Origin: CAYJXK01 sp964374115
Lineage (GTDB): Bacteria > Patescibacteriota > Patescibacteriia > Magasanikbacterales > UBA922
Reading direction: 5' to 3'
DNA length: 49,162 bases
Assembly: GCA_964374115.1 (NCBI GenBank)
Contig: CAYJXK010000004.1
Location: forward strand, 1-49,162
Shown here: piece by piece, positions 30,439 to 38,463 of the stretch
How the letters are laid out: the number at the start of each line of letters is the position of its first letter
Numbering within the stretch: the first letter of the stretch is position 1
Translations under genes and position numbers: made by a program
The notes under the pieces: model-generated
What the model was told of the DNA's origin: nothing
Databases searched by the model: none
What the model saw: the letters and a program-made list of their open reading frames with translations, nothing else

Positions 30439-30783
30439 ATGGGTATACACATTATTACAAGTCGTATGGATAATAACGAGCTCCGATCACTTCTCGGATC
30501 CCCCTTTTCCGATATGGTAAAAATTGTTGTTGATATTGAACAAAAGAAGATTGCTCTGGGCGGGGAGATGCATGCGGATGCCGAGGAGCGTTTGCTCAAC
30601 CAAGGATCGAAACAAGAAGATCTCTGGGGCGCGAATATCTATCCGGATCGAACCGATGAAAAGATTGAGTATACGTCTCTCATCAATATTCGTCCTTCGC
30701 AAAACAATCGAAGTATGGAAGTGCAGGATCATGAAATTCGAAATGCGATGAAACGTATTGTAGAGGAGTATATTGAACTTTGA
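30439..30783 (+). CDS. DUF5674 family protein
   Basis: A 114-residue protein matching the DUF5674 pattern as I know it: IHIITSRMDNNELRSLLG, FSDMVKIVVDIEQKKIALGG, EMHADAEERLL, GSKQEDLWGANIYPD, INIRPSQNNRSMEVQD. The family is widespread in CPR and cyanobacterial genomes and has no known function; the many conserved acidic residues, histidine and tryptophan suggest an enzyme or metal-binding protein. I start at the ATG at 30439, which has GAGG six bases upstream; the longer frame from 30406 runs through repeat DNA. It lies inside the split dikinase operon and overlaps the next gene. Confidence 0.85.
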   Translation: MGIHIITSRMDNNELRSLLGSPFSDMVKIVVDIEQKKIALGGEMHADAEERLLNQGSKQEDLWGANIYPDRTDEKIEYTSLINIRPSQNNRSMEVQDHEIRNAMKRIVEEYIEL

Positions 30784-31127
30784 AGTATTGTGGTATGTTT
30801 CACCCGAAATTAACAAAAGAAAAATGGCATGTTCTCTCCCGAGATCGGCAGATTCTCAACATCGCTTCTGAATTGAATCGAACGCGGCATGCACTCGAGA
30901 GAGGAGAGAAAGAAAATGTAGAGCACAGTTTGGATAGAGCATTGGAACTTCTTGATTTGACCATTATAGACGTCACTCTTTCAGTCGGTGCACGACGAGA
31001 GCTCCTTCGATTTCGAGAATGTTTGGGTGGGTGGTATGTGGGGATAGAAACATCGGCAGAGAAATTACAGCATCTTATTCGGGTACTCATACAGCTTGAT
31101 CCTCGGTCGGCAGAGGTCGTGATATGA
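30780..31127 (+). CDS. Small helical protein, unknown role
   Basis: A 115-residue helical, basic protein without recognisable family. If read from the TTG at 30780 it overlaps the DUF5674 stop and has GAGGAG ten bases upstream; the first ATG is at 30795 (MFHPKLTKEK). Two long amphipathic helices (ILNIASELNRTRHALERGE and VEHSLDRALELLDLTI) suggest a four-helix bundle resembling a small regulatory or adaptor protein. Its 3' end overlaps the start of the ATP-grasp gene by ATGA. Placement inside the dikinase operon suggests a partner of the two phosphotransferase halves, which is inference. Confidence 0.65.
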   Translation: MKYCGMFHPKLTKEKWHVLSRDRQILNIASELNRTRHALERGEKENVEHSLDRALELLDLTIIDVTLSVGARRELLRFRECLGGWYVGIETSAEKLQHLIRVLIQLDPRSAEVVI

Positions 31128-32125
31128 CGTTCACTCTTTTTTTCAAACATATCATCAAAAACGATGTCCTGATTGCCGGTGGCAAAGGCGCATCACTCGG
31201 CGAAATGACCAATGCTGGCATTCCTGTGCCTCCTGGTTTTATTGTTTTGGCACCCGCGTTTGATCGATTTATTCATGAGACTGTGATCAAGAGCGAGATT
31301 GAAGCCCGACTTTCTGAAGTAAATCCTGAGGACACACATACAATAGATCGAGCCAGCAATGTCCTTCGAGATGTGATTCATGATACGCCGATGCCAGACG
31401 ATCTCTCGGCTGAGATTCTCTCTGCGTTTGATTCACTTGGCGCGGATTTGGTGGCTGTGAGATCAAGCGCTACCGCGGAAGATAGCGAAGTTGCAAGCTG
31501 GGCAGGAGAGCTTGAAACATACCTGAATACCACACGCGAATTTGTTGTTCTCCGCGTAAAACAATGTTGGTCATCTTTGTTTACGCCACGAGCAATATTT
31601 TATCGCCATGAAAAAGATTTGATTGATGCGCAGGTATCTGTCGCAGTCGTGATTCAAAAAATGATTCAGTCCGAAGTCTCCGGTATTTGTTTTACGGTCC
31701 ATCCTGTCACAGAGGACAGGGATCAAATGATTATTGAAGCCGGGTTCGGTCTCGGCGAAGCAATTGTGAGCGGCTCGATTACGCCGGACAGCTATGTGAT
31801 ACGCAAATCTGACATGACGATCATTGACGTACAGGTCGCAGAGCAGGGGAGGAAGTTAGTTTACAAAAACACGAAAAAACAAGAACACGAAGACAGAAGC
31901 GTGGATGTGAAAAAAGATAGGGAGAACATATGGGTTGAACTCGCAGAAGCGGGGAATCAGCAGAAACTCTCTGGTAAACAGGTTGTAGAGCTTGCGAGGC
32001 TTTGCAAAAAGATCGAAGATCATTATGGGTTTCCTTGCGACATCGAGTGGGCATGGGAGGGAGGCATATTTTATATCACCCAAAGTAGGCCGATTACGAC
32101 GCTTCAGCCCCTTGACAACAAGTGA
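31124..32125 (+). CDS. PEP synthase-type ATP-binding domain, stand-alone
   Basis: The 333-residue chain is the complete N-terminal ATP-grasp domain of PEP synthase and pyruvate phosphate dikinase, and nothing else. Seen in order: IAGGKGASLGEMTNAGIPVP with Lys21, AVRSSATAEDSEVASWAGEL, VAVVIQKMIQSEVSGICFTV, IIEAGFGLGEAIVSGSITPD and the closing DIEWAWEGGIFYITQSRPI. It would use ATP to phosphorylate a histidine on a separate swivelling domain, which is the C-terminus of the 28933 product. The final codons overlap a promoter (TTGACA at 32112) for the next gene. A free-standing ATP domain without barrel or His domain is unusual. Confidence 0.88.
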   Translation: MTFTLFFKHIIKNDVLIAGGKGASLGEMTNAGIPVPPGFIVLAPAFDRFIHETVIKSEIEARLSEVNPEDTHTIDRASNVLRDVIHDTPMPDDLSAEILSAFDSLGADLVAVRSSATAEDSEVASWAGELETYLNTTREFVVLRVKQCWSSLFTPRAIFYRHEKDLIDAQVSVAVVIQKMIQSEVSGICFTVHPVTEDRDQMIIEAGFGLGEAIVSGSITPDSYVIRKSDMTIIDVQVAEQGRKLVYKNTKKQEHEDRSVDVKKDRENIWVELAEAGNQQKLSGKQVVELARLCKKIEDHYGFPCDIEWAWEGGIFYITQSRPITTLQPLDNK

Positions 32126-32141
32126 GCGCTCGTGGTATACT
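32112..32141 (+). promoter_or_regulatory. Promoter and leader of zinc-ribbon gene
   Basis: TTGACA (32112-32117), an 18-base spacer and TATACT (32136-32141); the -35 lies within the last codons of the ATP-grasp gene. The leader of about 90 bases contains a UUCG-capped hairpin (GTAC-TTCG-GTAC near 32158-32169). Confidence 0.7.
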
Positions 32142-32237
32142 CGTTTTCGCAACAAAGTACTTCGGTACCACGTTTGCAGGTCGCACGTATGTGCCCTCTA
32201 AAGGTCGGTCTCATTCAATCAAAATCTCATAAGCTTT

Positions 32238-32561
32238 ATGGCATATTCGAGTGACAGGCAGATGTTTGATGTCAATGTCACATGCGGTAGCTGTGGGACA
32301 ACGATTACCCAGCTTCCATTCCAACCATCAGGCGATCGTCCGGTGTATTGCACGGACTGTCTCCGACAACGTCGAAATAATAGTCCTCGACGTGATAGCG
32401 GGTTTGGCGGTGGTGGCAATCGGGCGCCTCGTACCATGTACGATGTCGATGTCCAATGCGCGCAATGTGGCACACAGATTTCTCAGCTGCCATTTCAACC
32501 ATCAGGTGATCGTCCAGTGTATTGCATGGATTGCAATCGCGCTCGCCGCATGGCAGCATAA
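32238..32561 (+). CDS. Tandem CxxC zinc-ribbon protein
   Basis: A 107-residue protein made of two near-identical zinc ribbons joined by an Arg/Gly-rich linker (NNSPRRDSGFGGGGNRAPR). Repeat 1 has VTCGSCGTTITQLPFQPSGD with later YCTDC; repeat 2 has VQCAQCGTQISQLPFQPSGD with later YCMDC. Each supplies four cysteines (CxxC...CxxC). The family is frequent in CPR genomes and is probably RNA- or DNA-binding, given the basic linker and C-terminus (NRARRMAA). Its function is unknown. It has its own promoter, a leader with a stable hairpin, and a good terminator, so it is a monocistronic and possibly well-expressed gene. Confidence 0.85.
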   Translation: MAYSSDRQMFDVNVTCGSCGTTITQLPFQPSGDRPVYCTDCLRQRRNNSPRRDSGFGGGGNRAPRTMYDVDVQCAQCGTQISQLPFQPSGDRPVYCMDCNRARRMAA

Positions 32562-32578
32562 CACGCCGATTCTCACAT

Positions 32579-32606
32579 AAAAGCCCCAAGTAAAAGGGGC
32601 TTTTAT
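32579..32606 (+). terminator. Terminator after zinc-ribbon gene
   Basis: AAAAGCCCC, a seven-base loop and GGGGCTTTT form a perfect 9-bp stem with flanking A and T runs, so it can stop transcription in both directions. Confidence 0.85.
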
Positions 32607-32667
32607 GATAGTACCCGTGTCATAGGACCCGTAGACAATCAACACTGTTTTTTCTATACTGAGCTGT

Positions 32668-32952
32668 ATGTGTAGAGCCCTGTTCCGTCTTTATCTTATT
32701 CTTTCTGGCCGCGTTCAAGGCGTTTTTTTTCGTGCTGAAACCAAGCAACTGGCGTCCTCGCTTGGTTTGACTGGATGGGTGAGAAATACCGAAGAGGGGA
32801 CAGTCGAAATAGTGGCGGAAGGACAAAGAAATGATTTGAATACATTGGAAGAGTGGTGTCGCAGAGGCCCACCGCTTTCTCGGGTGGGCGATGTGCAAGC
32901 CGACTGGGAAGAAATAGAGAGGAAAACGTATCATGATTTTCGTATTGTATAA
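32668..32952 (+). CDS. acyP: Acylphosphatase
   Basis: Small cytosolic enzyme hydrolysing carboxyl-phosphate bonds such as those of acetyl or carbamoyl phosphate. The signature loop is GRVQGVFFR (residues 15-23) with Arg23 binding phosphate, and the catalytic asparagine is in GWVRNTEEGTVEI (Asn41). The 94-residue length and the closing DVQADWEE...YHDFRI are normal. The ATG lies seven bases after TATACT (32655-32660), again suggesting a leaderless mRNA. The 96 bases after it hold no clear feature. Confidence 0.93.
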   Translation: MCRALFRLYLILSGRVQGVFFRAETKQLASSLGLTGWVRNTEEGTVEIVAEGQRNDLNTLEEWCRRGPPLSRVGDVQADWEEIERKTYHDFRIV

Positions 32953-33048
32953 ATACATGATTTTCGCGTTTGTTTTTCCCTATTCTCGCACGCTCCGTCA
33001 GAAAAAAGAAAACATAAAAATTATTTTTGAGATGGACTTTCGTTCGTT

Positions 33049-34635
33049 ATGATCAACGATTACGCGCGATATCGCATCTACGAAATGTTGCCAGGACTCA
33101 GCGTCTGGCTTTCTCTTGTTTTTGGCATTGGTCTTTCATTTGTCCGTCCACTCTGGGTTATTTATTTTATGATTGTGTTTGATGTGTATTGGGTGCTCAA
33201 AGTGACGAATTTTTCTGTGTACCTTCTTATCGCGTGGCGTCGTTTTTCTGTTGCTCGGCGGATTCTCTGGAGAGATAAACTGGTTCATGAAGTACCCAAT
33301 TGGAAAGAGAAACATCATATCGTATTTCTTACACTGTATGATGAATCATGGGCAGTGGTGGAGACCGCGTTGCAGAGTATTTGTGATGCCGTGTACGACA
33401 AAGATGCATTTGTGATCGTCATTGCGGGAGAAGAAAGAAAAGCCGGACAGTATCATATGATCCTCACAAAAGTACAGGAGACATTTGGCGCGTATTTTTT
33501 GGATATCGTCGGCGTGCTTCATCCCAAAGATCTTCCTGATGAAATTCCAGGCAAAGGATCGAATTTGCATTATGCGGAACGACAGATGAAAGCGTACATC
33601 CACAAGAAACAATGGGACTATGATTTTGTGATTGCCACCATGTTTGACATTGATACGGTGTGCCACAAAGAATATTTTTCATATCTTACCTATCTCTATT
33701 GCACACATCCACGGCCGACGCGCAGTTCCTATCAGCCTATTGCTCTGTACAATAATAATATGTGGGAGTCGCCGGCTATGCTTCGCCTTATGTCATTTGG
33801 AACCACATTTTGGCTCATGACATCGCTTGCCAGACAAGACGCGCTCGTCACGTTTTCTTCCCACTCTATGAGTTTTCGGGCGCTTGTGGACGCGGGATTT
33901 CATGATAGACGAATTGTCAGTGAAGATTCGCGTATTTTTTATCAATGTTTTTTGGCGTATGACGGAGATTATGAAGTGACTCCCATGTATATTCCGGTAT
34001 CCATGGATACGGTGTGTGATGATTCATGGTGGGCGAGTATGAAAAATTTATATAAACAACAGCGACGATGGGCATGGGGCGTGGAGCATATTCCTTTTTT
34101 GTTGTGGCAGTTTCGGCGCGTGGGGTCTCGAATTCCCTTGTGGAAAAAATGGAAATGGGTATTTATAGAGTGGGAAGGCAAATGGACGTGGTGTATGGTT
34201 GCGATCATTTTGACACTCTTGGGTCGTCTCCCCATCTGGGCTGCGTCTGAATCGGTTCGCCAAAGCGCTCTTTTTATCAACGCGCCGTATATGCTCTCAA
34301 CACTCATGACCATTGCGCTCGTGGGGCTCTTCTTTTCGGTGCTCCTCAGCGTTCCACTTCTTCCCAAGCGGCCAGAGAATCATCCCCGCCATGCCTATCT
34401 TATGATGATCGCGCAATGGGCGCTCCTACCTTTTACCATGATTATTGTGAGTGCGGTTCCTGCGATTGATGCGGTCACACATTTAATGCTCGGGAAGTAT
34501 CTCGGTTTCAATGTATCGAAAAAGAAGAGACGAGGGCAAGAAAAGATGCCGCATCTTCCAACTCATGAAAATATTCCGCCAGAGGTTCTCAGTCCGCCGA
34601 AGGGTGAAGACGCGCGTGGAGCACAAAAAACATAA
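33049..34635 (+). CDS. Membrane glycosyltransferase (GT2, cellulose-synthase-like)
   Basis: A processive-type family 2 glycosyltransferase of 528 residues. Two helices at the N-terminus (about 15-60), a cytosolic GT-A domain with the DxD pair Asp200/Asp202 (FDIDTV), a catalytic SEDSR, and QQRRW (337-341), then further helices at about 370-480. The usual DDG entry motif is replaced by TLYDESW. The C-terminal tail is charged and disordered. These features fit BcsA/hyaluronan-synthase relatives, but CPR homologues have unknown products; a surface polysaccharide is the likeliest. The DUF4012 gene begins seven bases after its stop, so the two probably work together at the cell envelope. Confidence 0.85.
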   Translation: MINDYARYRIYEMLPGLSVWLSLVFGIGLSFVRPLWVIYFMIVFDVYWVLKVTNFSVYLLIAWRRFSVARRILWRDKLVHEVPNWKEKHHIVFLTLYDESWAVVETALQSICDAVYDKDAFVIVIAGEERKAGQYHMILTKVQETFGAYFLDIVGVLHPKDLPDEIPGKGSNLHYAERQMKAYIHKKQWDYDFVIATMFDIDTVCHKEYFSYLTYLYCTHPRPTRSSYQPIALYNNNMWESPAMLRLMSFGTTFWLMTSLARQDALVTFSSHSMSFRALVDAGFHDRRIVSEDSRIFYQCFLAYDGDYEVTPMYIPVSMDTVCDDSWWASMKNLYKQQRRWAWGVEHIPFLLWQFRRVGSRIPLWKKWKWVFIEWEGKWTWCMVAIILTLLGRLPIWAASESVRQSALFINAPYMLSTLMTIALVGLFFSVLLSVPLLPKRPENHPRHAYLMMIAQWALLPFTMIIVSAVPAIDAVTHLMLGKYLGFNVSKKKRRGQEKMPHLPTHENIPPEVLSPPKGEDARGAQKT

Positions 34636-34641
34636 AAACAC

Positions 34642-36105
34642 ATGCGTATTCGCAACTTCCGTTCGATGATTATTTTCCTATTGATTATTCCCGTCATCCT
34701 GACAGCGATTATTTTTGCGCGCCGATTTTTTCGTACATATCAGCCAGTCGTGGCTCCTCTTTTATCCCTTCGGCAAGAGCTCATGGGTACTGTTTTTTCA
34801 GATATTGATCTCCTGAGTCTTCTGATAGAAGCGCTGGGCTTTGGAGAAGAAAAAACATATCTGGTCCTTTTTTTCAATAATACAGAACTTCGGCCCGGGG
34901 GAGGATTTATTGGGGTATATCTTGTTGTTCGTGTGAATCGAGGGAATCCGACCATCCGTATCTTAGAAGGCACAGAGGCTCTCGATAGGCGAGCGACATC
35001 CTTTTGGAAAAAAGAGCCGCCCCAGCCATTGACAACATATTTGGGAGTAAAGCAATGGTATTTTCGAGACAGCAATTGGTCTCCTGATTTTGTCGTGAAT
35101 GCGACACGCGCTCTCGAGTTTTATACAGGAGAACAGGGGGTCGATCACAAGGAACTCGATGGTGTGATCGCAATCACACCCACGGTGTTTGAAGAGATAT
35201 TGCGGCTTACTGGCCCGGTGACGGTAGAGGGGATGACGTTTACTGCTGAGAATGCGACAGAACAACTGGAATATGAAGTAGAATATGGCTATGAAAACAA
35301 AGGAATTCGGGCAGAAGATAGGAAGAACATTCTTGCTCCTTTGGTTTATGCGGTGAAAGAAAAGCTCCAAGCAAGTGTAAAAGATCAGGGAGATGCCGTG
35401 ATGGCGATGTTTCAAAGATTACTTAATGAAAAGCACATTTTTTTGTTTCATCAGGATCCTATCATTCAGGCAATGATTGATAAGACAGAATGGCATGGCA
35501 GGATGCGTGTTCCCGAGGGGGATGCGCTTCTTTGGGTCGACGCGAATCTTGCCGCGCTAAAAACCGATCATGCGATTGATCGTCATCTCAGATATGTTTT
35601 GAGAGAGCATCAGGACGGATCAATTATCGCAAGCGCCACAATGCGCTACGTCCATACAGGAACATTTGATTGGCGTACGACGCGATATCAAACATACGCC
35701 CGTGTGTTTGTCCCAAAGGGGTCGCTCCTCAAAGCTGTGGAAGTGAATTCTCATCAAAACGGGACACAGAGTGTGCCTCTTTCTTTGGTTGATACCGGAG
35801 AAGAGGGGGGCTTCCGCTGGTTTGGCACGTATCTTTCTCTTGAGCCAGGCACGACAGAAGAACTGAGATTTGTGTATGAACTTCCCAAAAAAGTGGGGGA
35901 ACAGATCAACAGCGGTCTGTACACATTATTTGTTCAAAAACAGGCAGGGACGATTGCCCATCGTTTGACGTTTGATCTTAATTTTGATACAACTATTACA
36001 GCCGCAACCCCGGGAGAGTCTGAAGACAAGTGGCATGATACGCGGTATGAATATATGACTGATTTGCGAGTAGATAGACAGATTGAGGTGCGATTGAATC
36101 AATAA
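34642..36105 (+). CDS. DUF4012 membrane-anchored protein
   Basis: A 487-residue protein with one N-terminal membrane helix (about 9-28) and a large external domain. The DUF4012 core is visible: YLVLFFNNTELRPGGGFIGV (about residues 73-92), the DSNWSPDFVVNATRALEFY and DGVIAITPTVFEEILRLTGPV stretches, followed by a beta-rich half. The family, common in CPR, actinobacteria and some clostridia, has no established function and is often linked to polysaccharide genes. Here it directly follows the membrane glycosyltransferase. This suggests a role in attaching or exporting surface glycan, possibly like LytR-type proteins, which is inference. Confidence 0.85.
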   Translation: MRIRNFRSMIIFLLIIPVILTAIIFARRFFRTYQPVVAPLLSLRQELMGTVFSDIDLLSLLIEALGFGEEKTYLVLFFNNTELRPGGGFIGVYLVVRVNRGNPTIRILEGTEALDRRATSFWKKEPPQPLTTYLGVKQWYFRDSNWSPDFVVNATRALEFYTGEQGVDHKELDGVIAITPTVFEEILRLTGPVTVEGMTFTAENATEQLEYEVEYGYENKGIRAEDRKNILAPLVYAVKEKLQASVKDQGDAVMAMFQRLLNEKHIFLFHQDPIIQAMIDKTEWHGRMRVPEGDALLWVDANLAALKTDHAIDRHLRYVLREHQDGSIIASATMRYVHTGTFDWRTTRYQTYARVFVPKGSLLKAVEVNSHQNGTQSVPLSLVDTGEEGGFRWFGTYLSLEPGTTEELRFVYELPKKVGEQINSGLYTLFVQKQAGTIAHRLTFDLNFDTTITAATPGESEDKWHDTRYEYMTDLRVDRQIEVRLNQ

Positions 36106-36139
36106 GGAATGGGGGGATACATAAAAAATAATAGAACAT

Positions 36140-36196
36140 AGGACATACGCGTTTGCCTCTCAAAGAGGTGAACGACGATAGCAAACGCGTATGTCC
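36140..36196. repeat. Repeat L, collapsed copy
   Basis: A 57-bp palindrome: AGGACATACGCGTTTGC at the left pairs perfectly with GCAAACGCGTATGTCCT at the right (17 bp). The left half continues CTCTCAAAGAG, as at the right end of the 16326 copy, and the right half is preceded by GAGGTGAACGACGAT, as at its left end. So both ends of repeat L are joined with the internal 130 bp missing. It stops 13 bases before the mreB ATG. Confidence 0.85.
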
Positions 36197-36209
36197 TAGA
36201 ACACATAAT

Positions 36210-37217
36210 ATGTTTATCAAAAAAGTTGCGATTGATCTTGGTACTACGAATGTTCTCGTCCACGTTCCGAAACGTGGCATTGTTATCAATGAACCATCGG
36301 TCGTTGCCATCTCCAAAGAAGACAAGAAAATCCTTGCTGTTGGGGTTGAAGCAAAAGAAATGATAGGTCGCACGCCCGATACGATTATCGCCGAGCGACC
36401 GCTCAAAGATGGTGTCATTGCCAACTATCGAACCACCGAAGCAATGCTTCGCTATTTTATTAATAAAGCGCTCGGGGGGGTCCGTTTATTTCGTCCAGAA
36501 GTCATGATCGCAGTGCCTGCAGGTATCACTTCCACAGAACGGCGCGCTGTGATTGACGCGGCCATGAACGCGGGAGCTCGAGCCGCCTACATTATTAAAG
36601 AACCAATTGTTGCGGCCATCGGCGCTGATATCCCAATCGGTAGCGCCTCCGGCCATATGGTGATTGATATTGGGGGCGGGACCGCGGAAATAGCGGTTAT
36701 TTCTCTTGGAGGCATTGTCTCGTCTGGATCTGTTCGTATTGGAGGGAATCGGTTTGATGCATCTATTGCAGAGCATATCCGTCGCAAATATGGGCTCGCA
36801 ATCGGGGAGCGCATGTCAGAGAATGTCAAAATCAGTATCGGTTCTGCGATGTATATGGATAAACCGCTTCAGATGGATGTGAAGGGCCGTGATATGATTT
36901 TAGGGCTCCCGAAGACAATCGTGGTGACATCTGACGACACGACAGAGGCCTTGCAACATGATCTCGAAGGACTTATTGAGGCGGTGAAAGAAGTGCTTCA
37001 CAAAACACCGCCGGAGCTGTCTGCCGATGTGATGGATAAAGGAATTATTATGTCGGGTGGATCGAGTCAGCTCCGCAATCTTGATGAACTCATCGCGCAG
37101 GCGACCGGTGTGCCTTGTTATGTCGCAGATGAACCAATGCTTTGTGTGGCAAAGGGCACAGGGATCGCGCTTGAAAATTTGGAAAGTTATAAACGAAGTA
37201 TCATGGCGACGCGATAA
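36210..37217 (+). CDS. mreB: Rod shape-determining protein MreB
   Basis: Bacterial actin forming membrane-bound filaments that guide sidewall synthesis. The 335-residue protein shows phosphate-1 (IDLGTTNVLVHV), phosphate-2 (VIDIGGGTAEIAVISLGG), the connector and adenosine motifs (IIMSGGSSQLRNLDEL), and KEPIVAAIGADIPIG. I start at MFIKKVAID, as usual for the family; the frame opens 19 codons earlier inside repeat L. mreC and mreD do not follow; ribBA comes next after 27 bases. Together with the FtsW/RodA protein and MurG it indicates a rod-shaped or elongating cell with peptidoglycan. Confidence 0.95.
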   Translation: MFIKKVAIDLGTTNVLVHVPKRGIVINEPSVVAISKEDKKILAVGVEAKEMIGRTPDTIIAERPLKDGVIANYRTTEAMLRYFINKALGGVRLFRPEVMIAVPAGITSTERRAVIDAAMNAGARAAYIIKEPIVAAIGADIPIGSASGHMVIDIGGGTAEIAVISLGGIVSSGSVRIGGNRFDASIAEHIRRKYGLAIGERMSENVKISIGSAMYMDKPLQMDVKGRDMILGLPKTIVVTSDDTTEALQHDLEGLIEAVKEVLHKTPPELSADVMDKGIIMSGGSSQLRNLDELIAQATGVPCYVADEPMLCVAKGTGIALENLESYKRSIMATR

Positions 37218-37244
37218 TCTTTTCATGCACATACCCATGATGAT

Positions 37245-38453
37245 ATGACTTCTTTTTTCGCAATCCAAGCAGCGCTGACAGCATTGAAGAATGGCGGAAT
37301 GATCATCGTCGTTGACGATGAAAATCGAGAGAATGAAGGAGATCTCGTGATCGCTGCTGAATGGATAACGTCAGAAAAAATGGCATTTTTGATTCGATAT
37401 ACCGGAGGAGTGGTGTGTCTTGCTCTTGCGAATAGAATCGCGGATCGGCTCAACTTGCCACCGATGGTAGACCGTAATACATCGAAGCGTCAAACACCCT
37501 ATACGATAAGTATTGATGCGGCGAATGGGATTTTAACTGGCATCTCTGCCGAAGATCGAACAAAAACTGTGCTCAAAGCGATTGCCAGTGATACTCGTCC
37601 CGAGGATCTTGCTCGTCCCGGTCATGTGTTTCCTTTGCGCGCCAAAGAGGGGGGAGTATTATGGCGGGCAGGACATACGGAGGCAGCGGTTGATCTCTGC
37701 CGTATTGCACAACTTCGAGAAGGTGCAGTCATTAGTGAACTCATGCATGATGATGGCACCATGATGCGTCTTTCTGCGCTTTTTGATTTTGCCACAGCAC
37801 ATCGGCTCCCTATTGTTTCTATCGCAGATTTGATCACGTATCGGCATCGCACAGAGCGATTCATTCGAAAAGAAGCGGCGACAGAGATAGAAACAGAGAG
37901 CGGACGATGGGGGATTGTGGTGTATATGGATCTCTTGCACCAGAGCGAGCATGTGGCGTTTGTGAAAGGAGAGATGGATGCAGAGACTCCCACACTCGTG
38001 CGCGTGCATTCTGAGTGCATGACCGGAGACATTTTTGGTTCCAAGCAATGCGATTGTGGCGCCCAGCTTCATCGATCCATGGAGATGATTGCGGAAAAGG
38101 GGCAAGGTGTGGTGTTGTATATGAAACAACACGAAGGTCGCGGGATTGGACTTGGGAACAAAGTAAAAGCGTACGAACTCCAACGCAATGGCCTCGATAC
38201 CGTTGAGGCAAATCTTGTGCTCGGATTCCCGGAGGATTTACGAGAATATGGTATTGGCGCGCAAATTCTTGTTGATCTGGGATTGAAAAAAATTCGGCTC
38301 ATGACCAATAATCCAAAAAAAATGGGAGGCATTGGCGGGTATGGGCTGGAGATCGTGGAGCAGATTCCGATTGAGATACCTCCGAATGGCGTGAATGATA
38401 GGTATTTGCACACGAAGAAGGAAAAAATGGGACACTTGTTGGGAGACGTTTAA
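37245..38453 (+). CDS. ribBA: RibBA: DHBP synthase / GTP cyclohydrolase II
   Basis: Bifunctional enzyme for the two entry branches of riboflavin synthesis: ribulose 5-phosphate to dihydroxybutanone phosphate, and GTP to the pyrimidine precursor. The N-terminal RibB domain (about 1-205) has VVDDENRENEGDLVIAAEW and the RAGHTEAAVDL stretch with His144 and Glu146. The C-terminal RibA domain (about 215-402) has zinc cysteines 258, 269 and 271 (SECMTGDIFGSKQCDCGAQL), the GTP loop QHEGRGIGL and the YGIGAQIL segment. Both halves look active. ribD follows eight bases beyond the stop. Confidence 0.96.
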   Translation: MTSFFAIQAALTALKNGGMIIVVDDENRENEGDLVIAAEWITSEKMAFLIRYTGGVVCLALANRIADRLNLPPMVDRNTSKRQTPYTISIDAANGILTGISAEDRTKTVLKAIASDTRPEDLARPGHVFPLRAKEGGVLWRAGHTEAAVDLCRIAQLREGAVISELMHDDGTMMRLSALFDFATAHRLPIVSIADLITYRHRTERFIRKEAATEIETESGRWGIVVYMDLLHQSEHVAFVKGEMDAETPTLVRVHSECMTGDIFGSKQCDCGAQLHRSMEMIAEKGQGVVLYMKQHEGRGIGLGNKVKAYELQRNGLDTVEANLVLGFPEDLREYGIGAQILVDLGLKKIRLMTNNPKKMGGIGGYGLEIVEQIPIEIPPNGVNDRYLHTKKEKMGHLLGDV

Positions 38454-38463
38454 ATTTGTTCGT

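Noticed and set aside
32957..33052. A 31-codon frame between acyP and the membrane glycosyltransferase
   Set aside because: It overlaps the next start by ATGA but has no ribosome site or recognisable sequence; too short to support.
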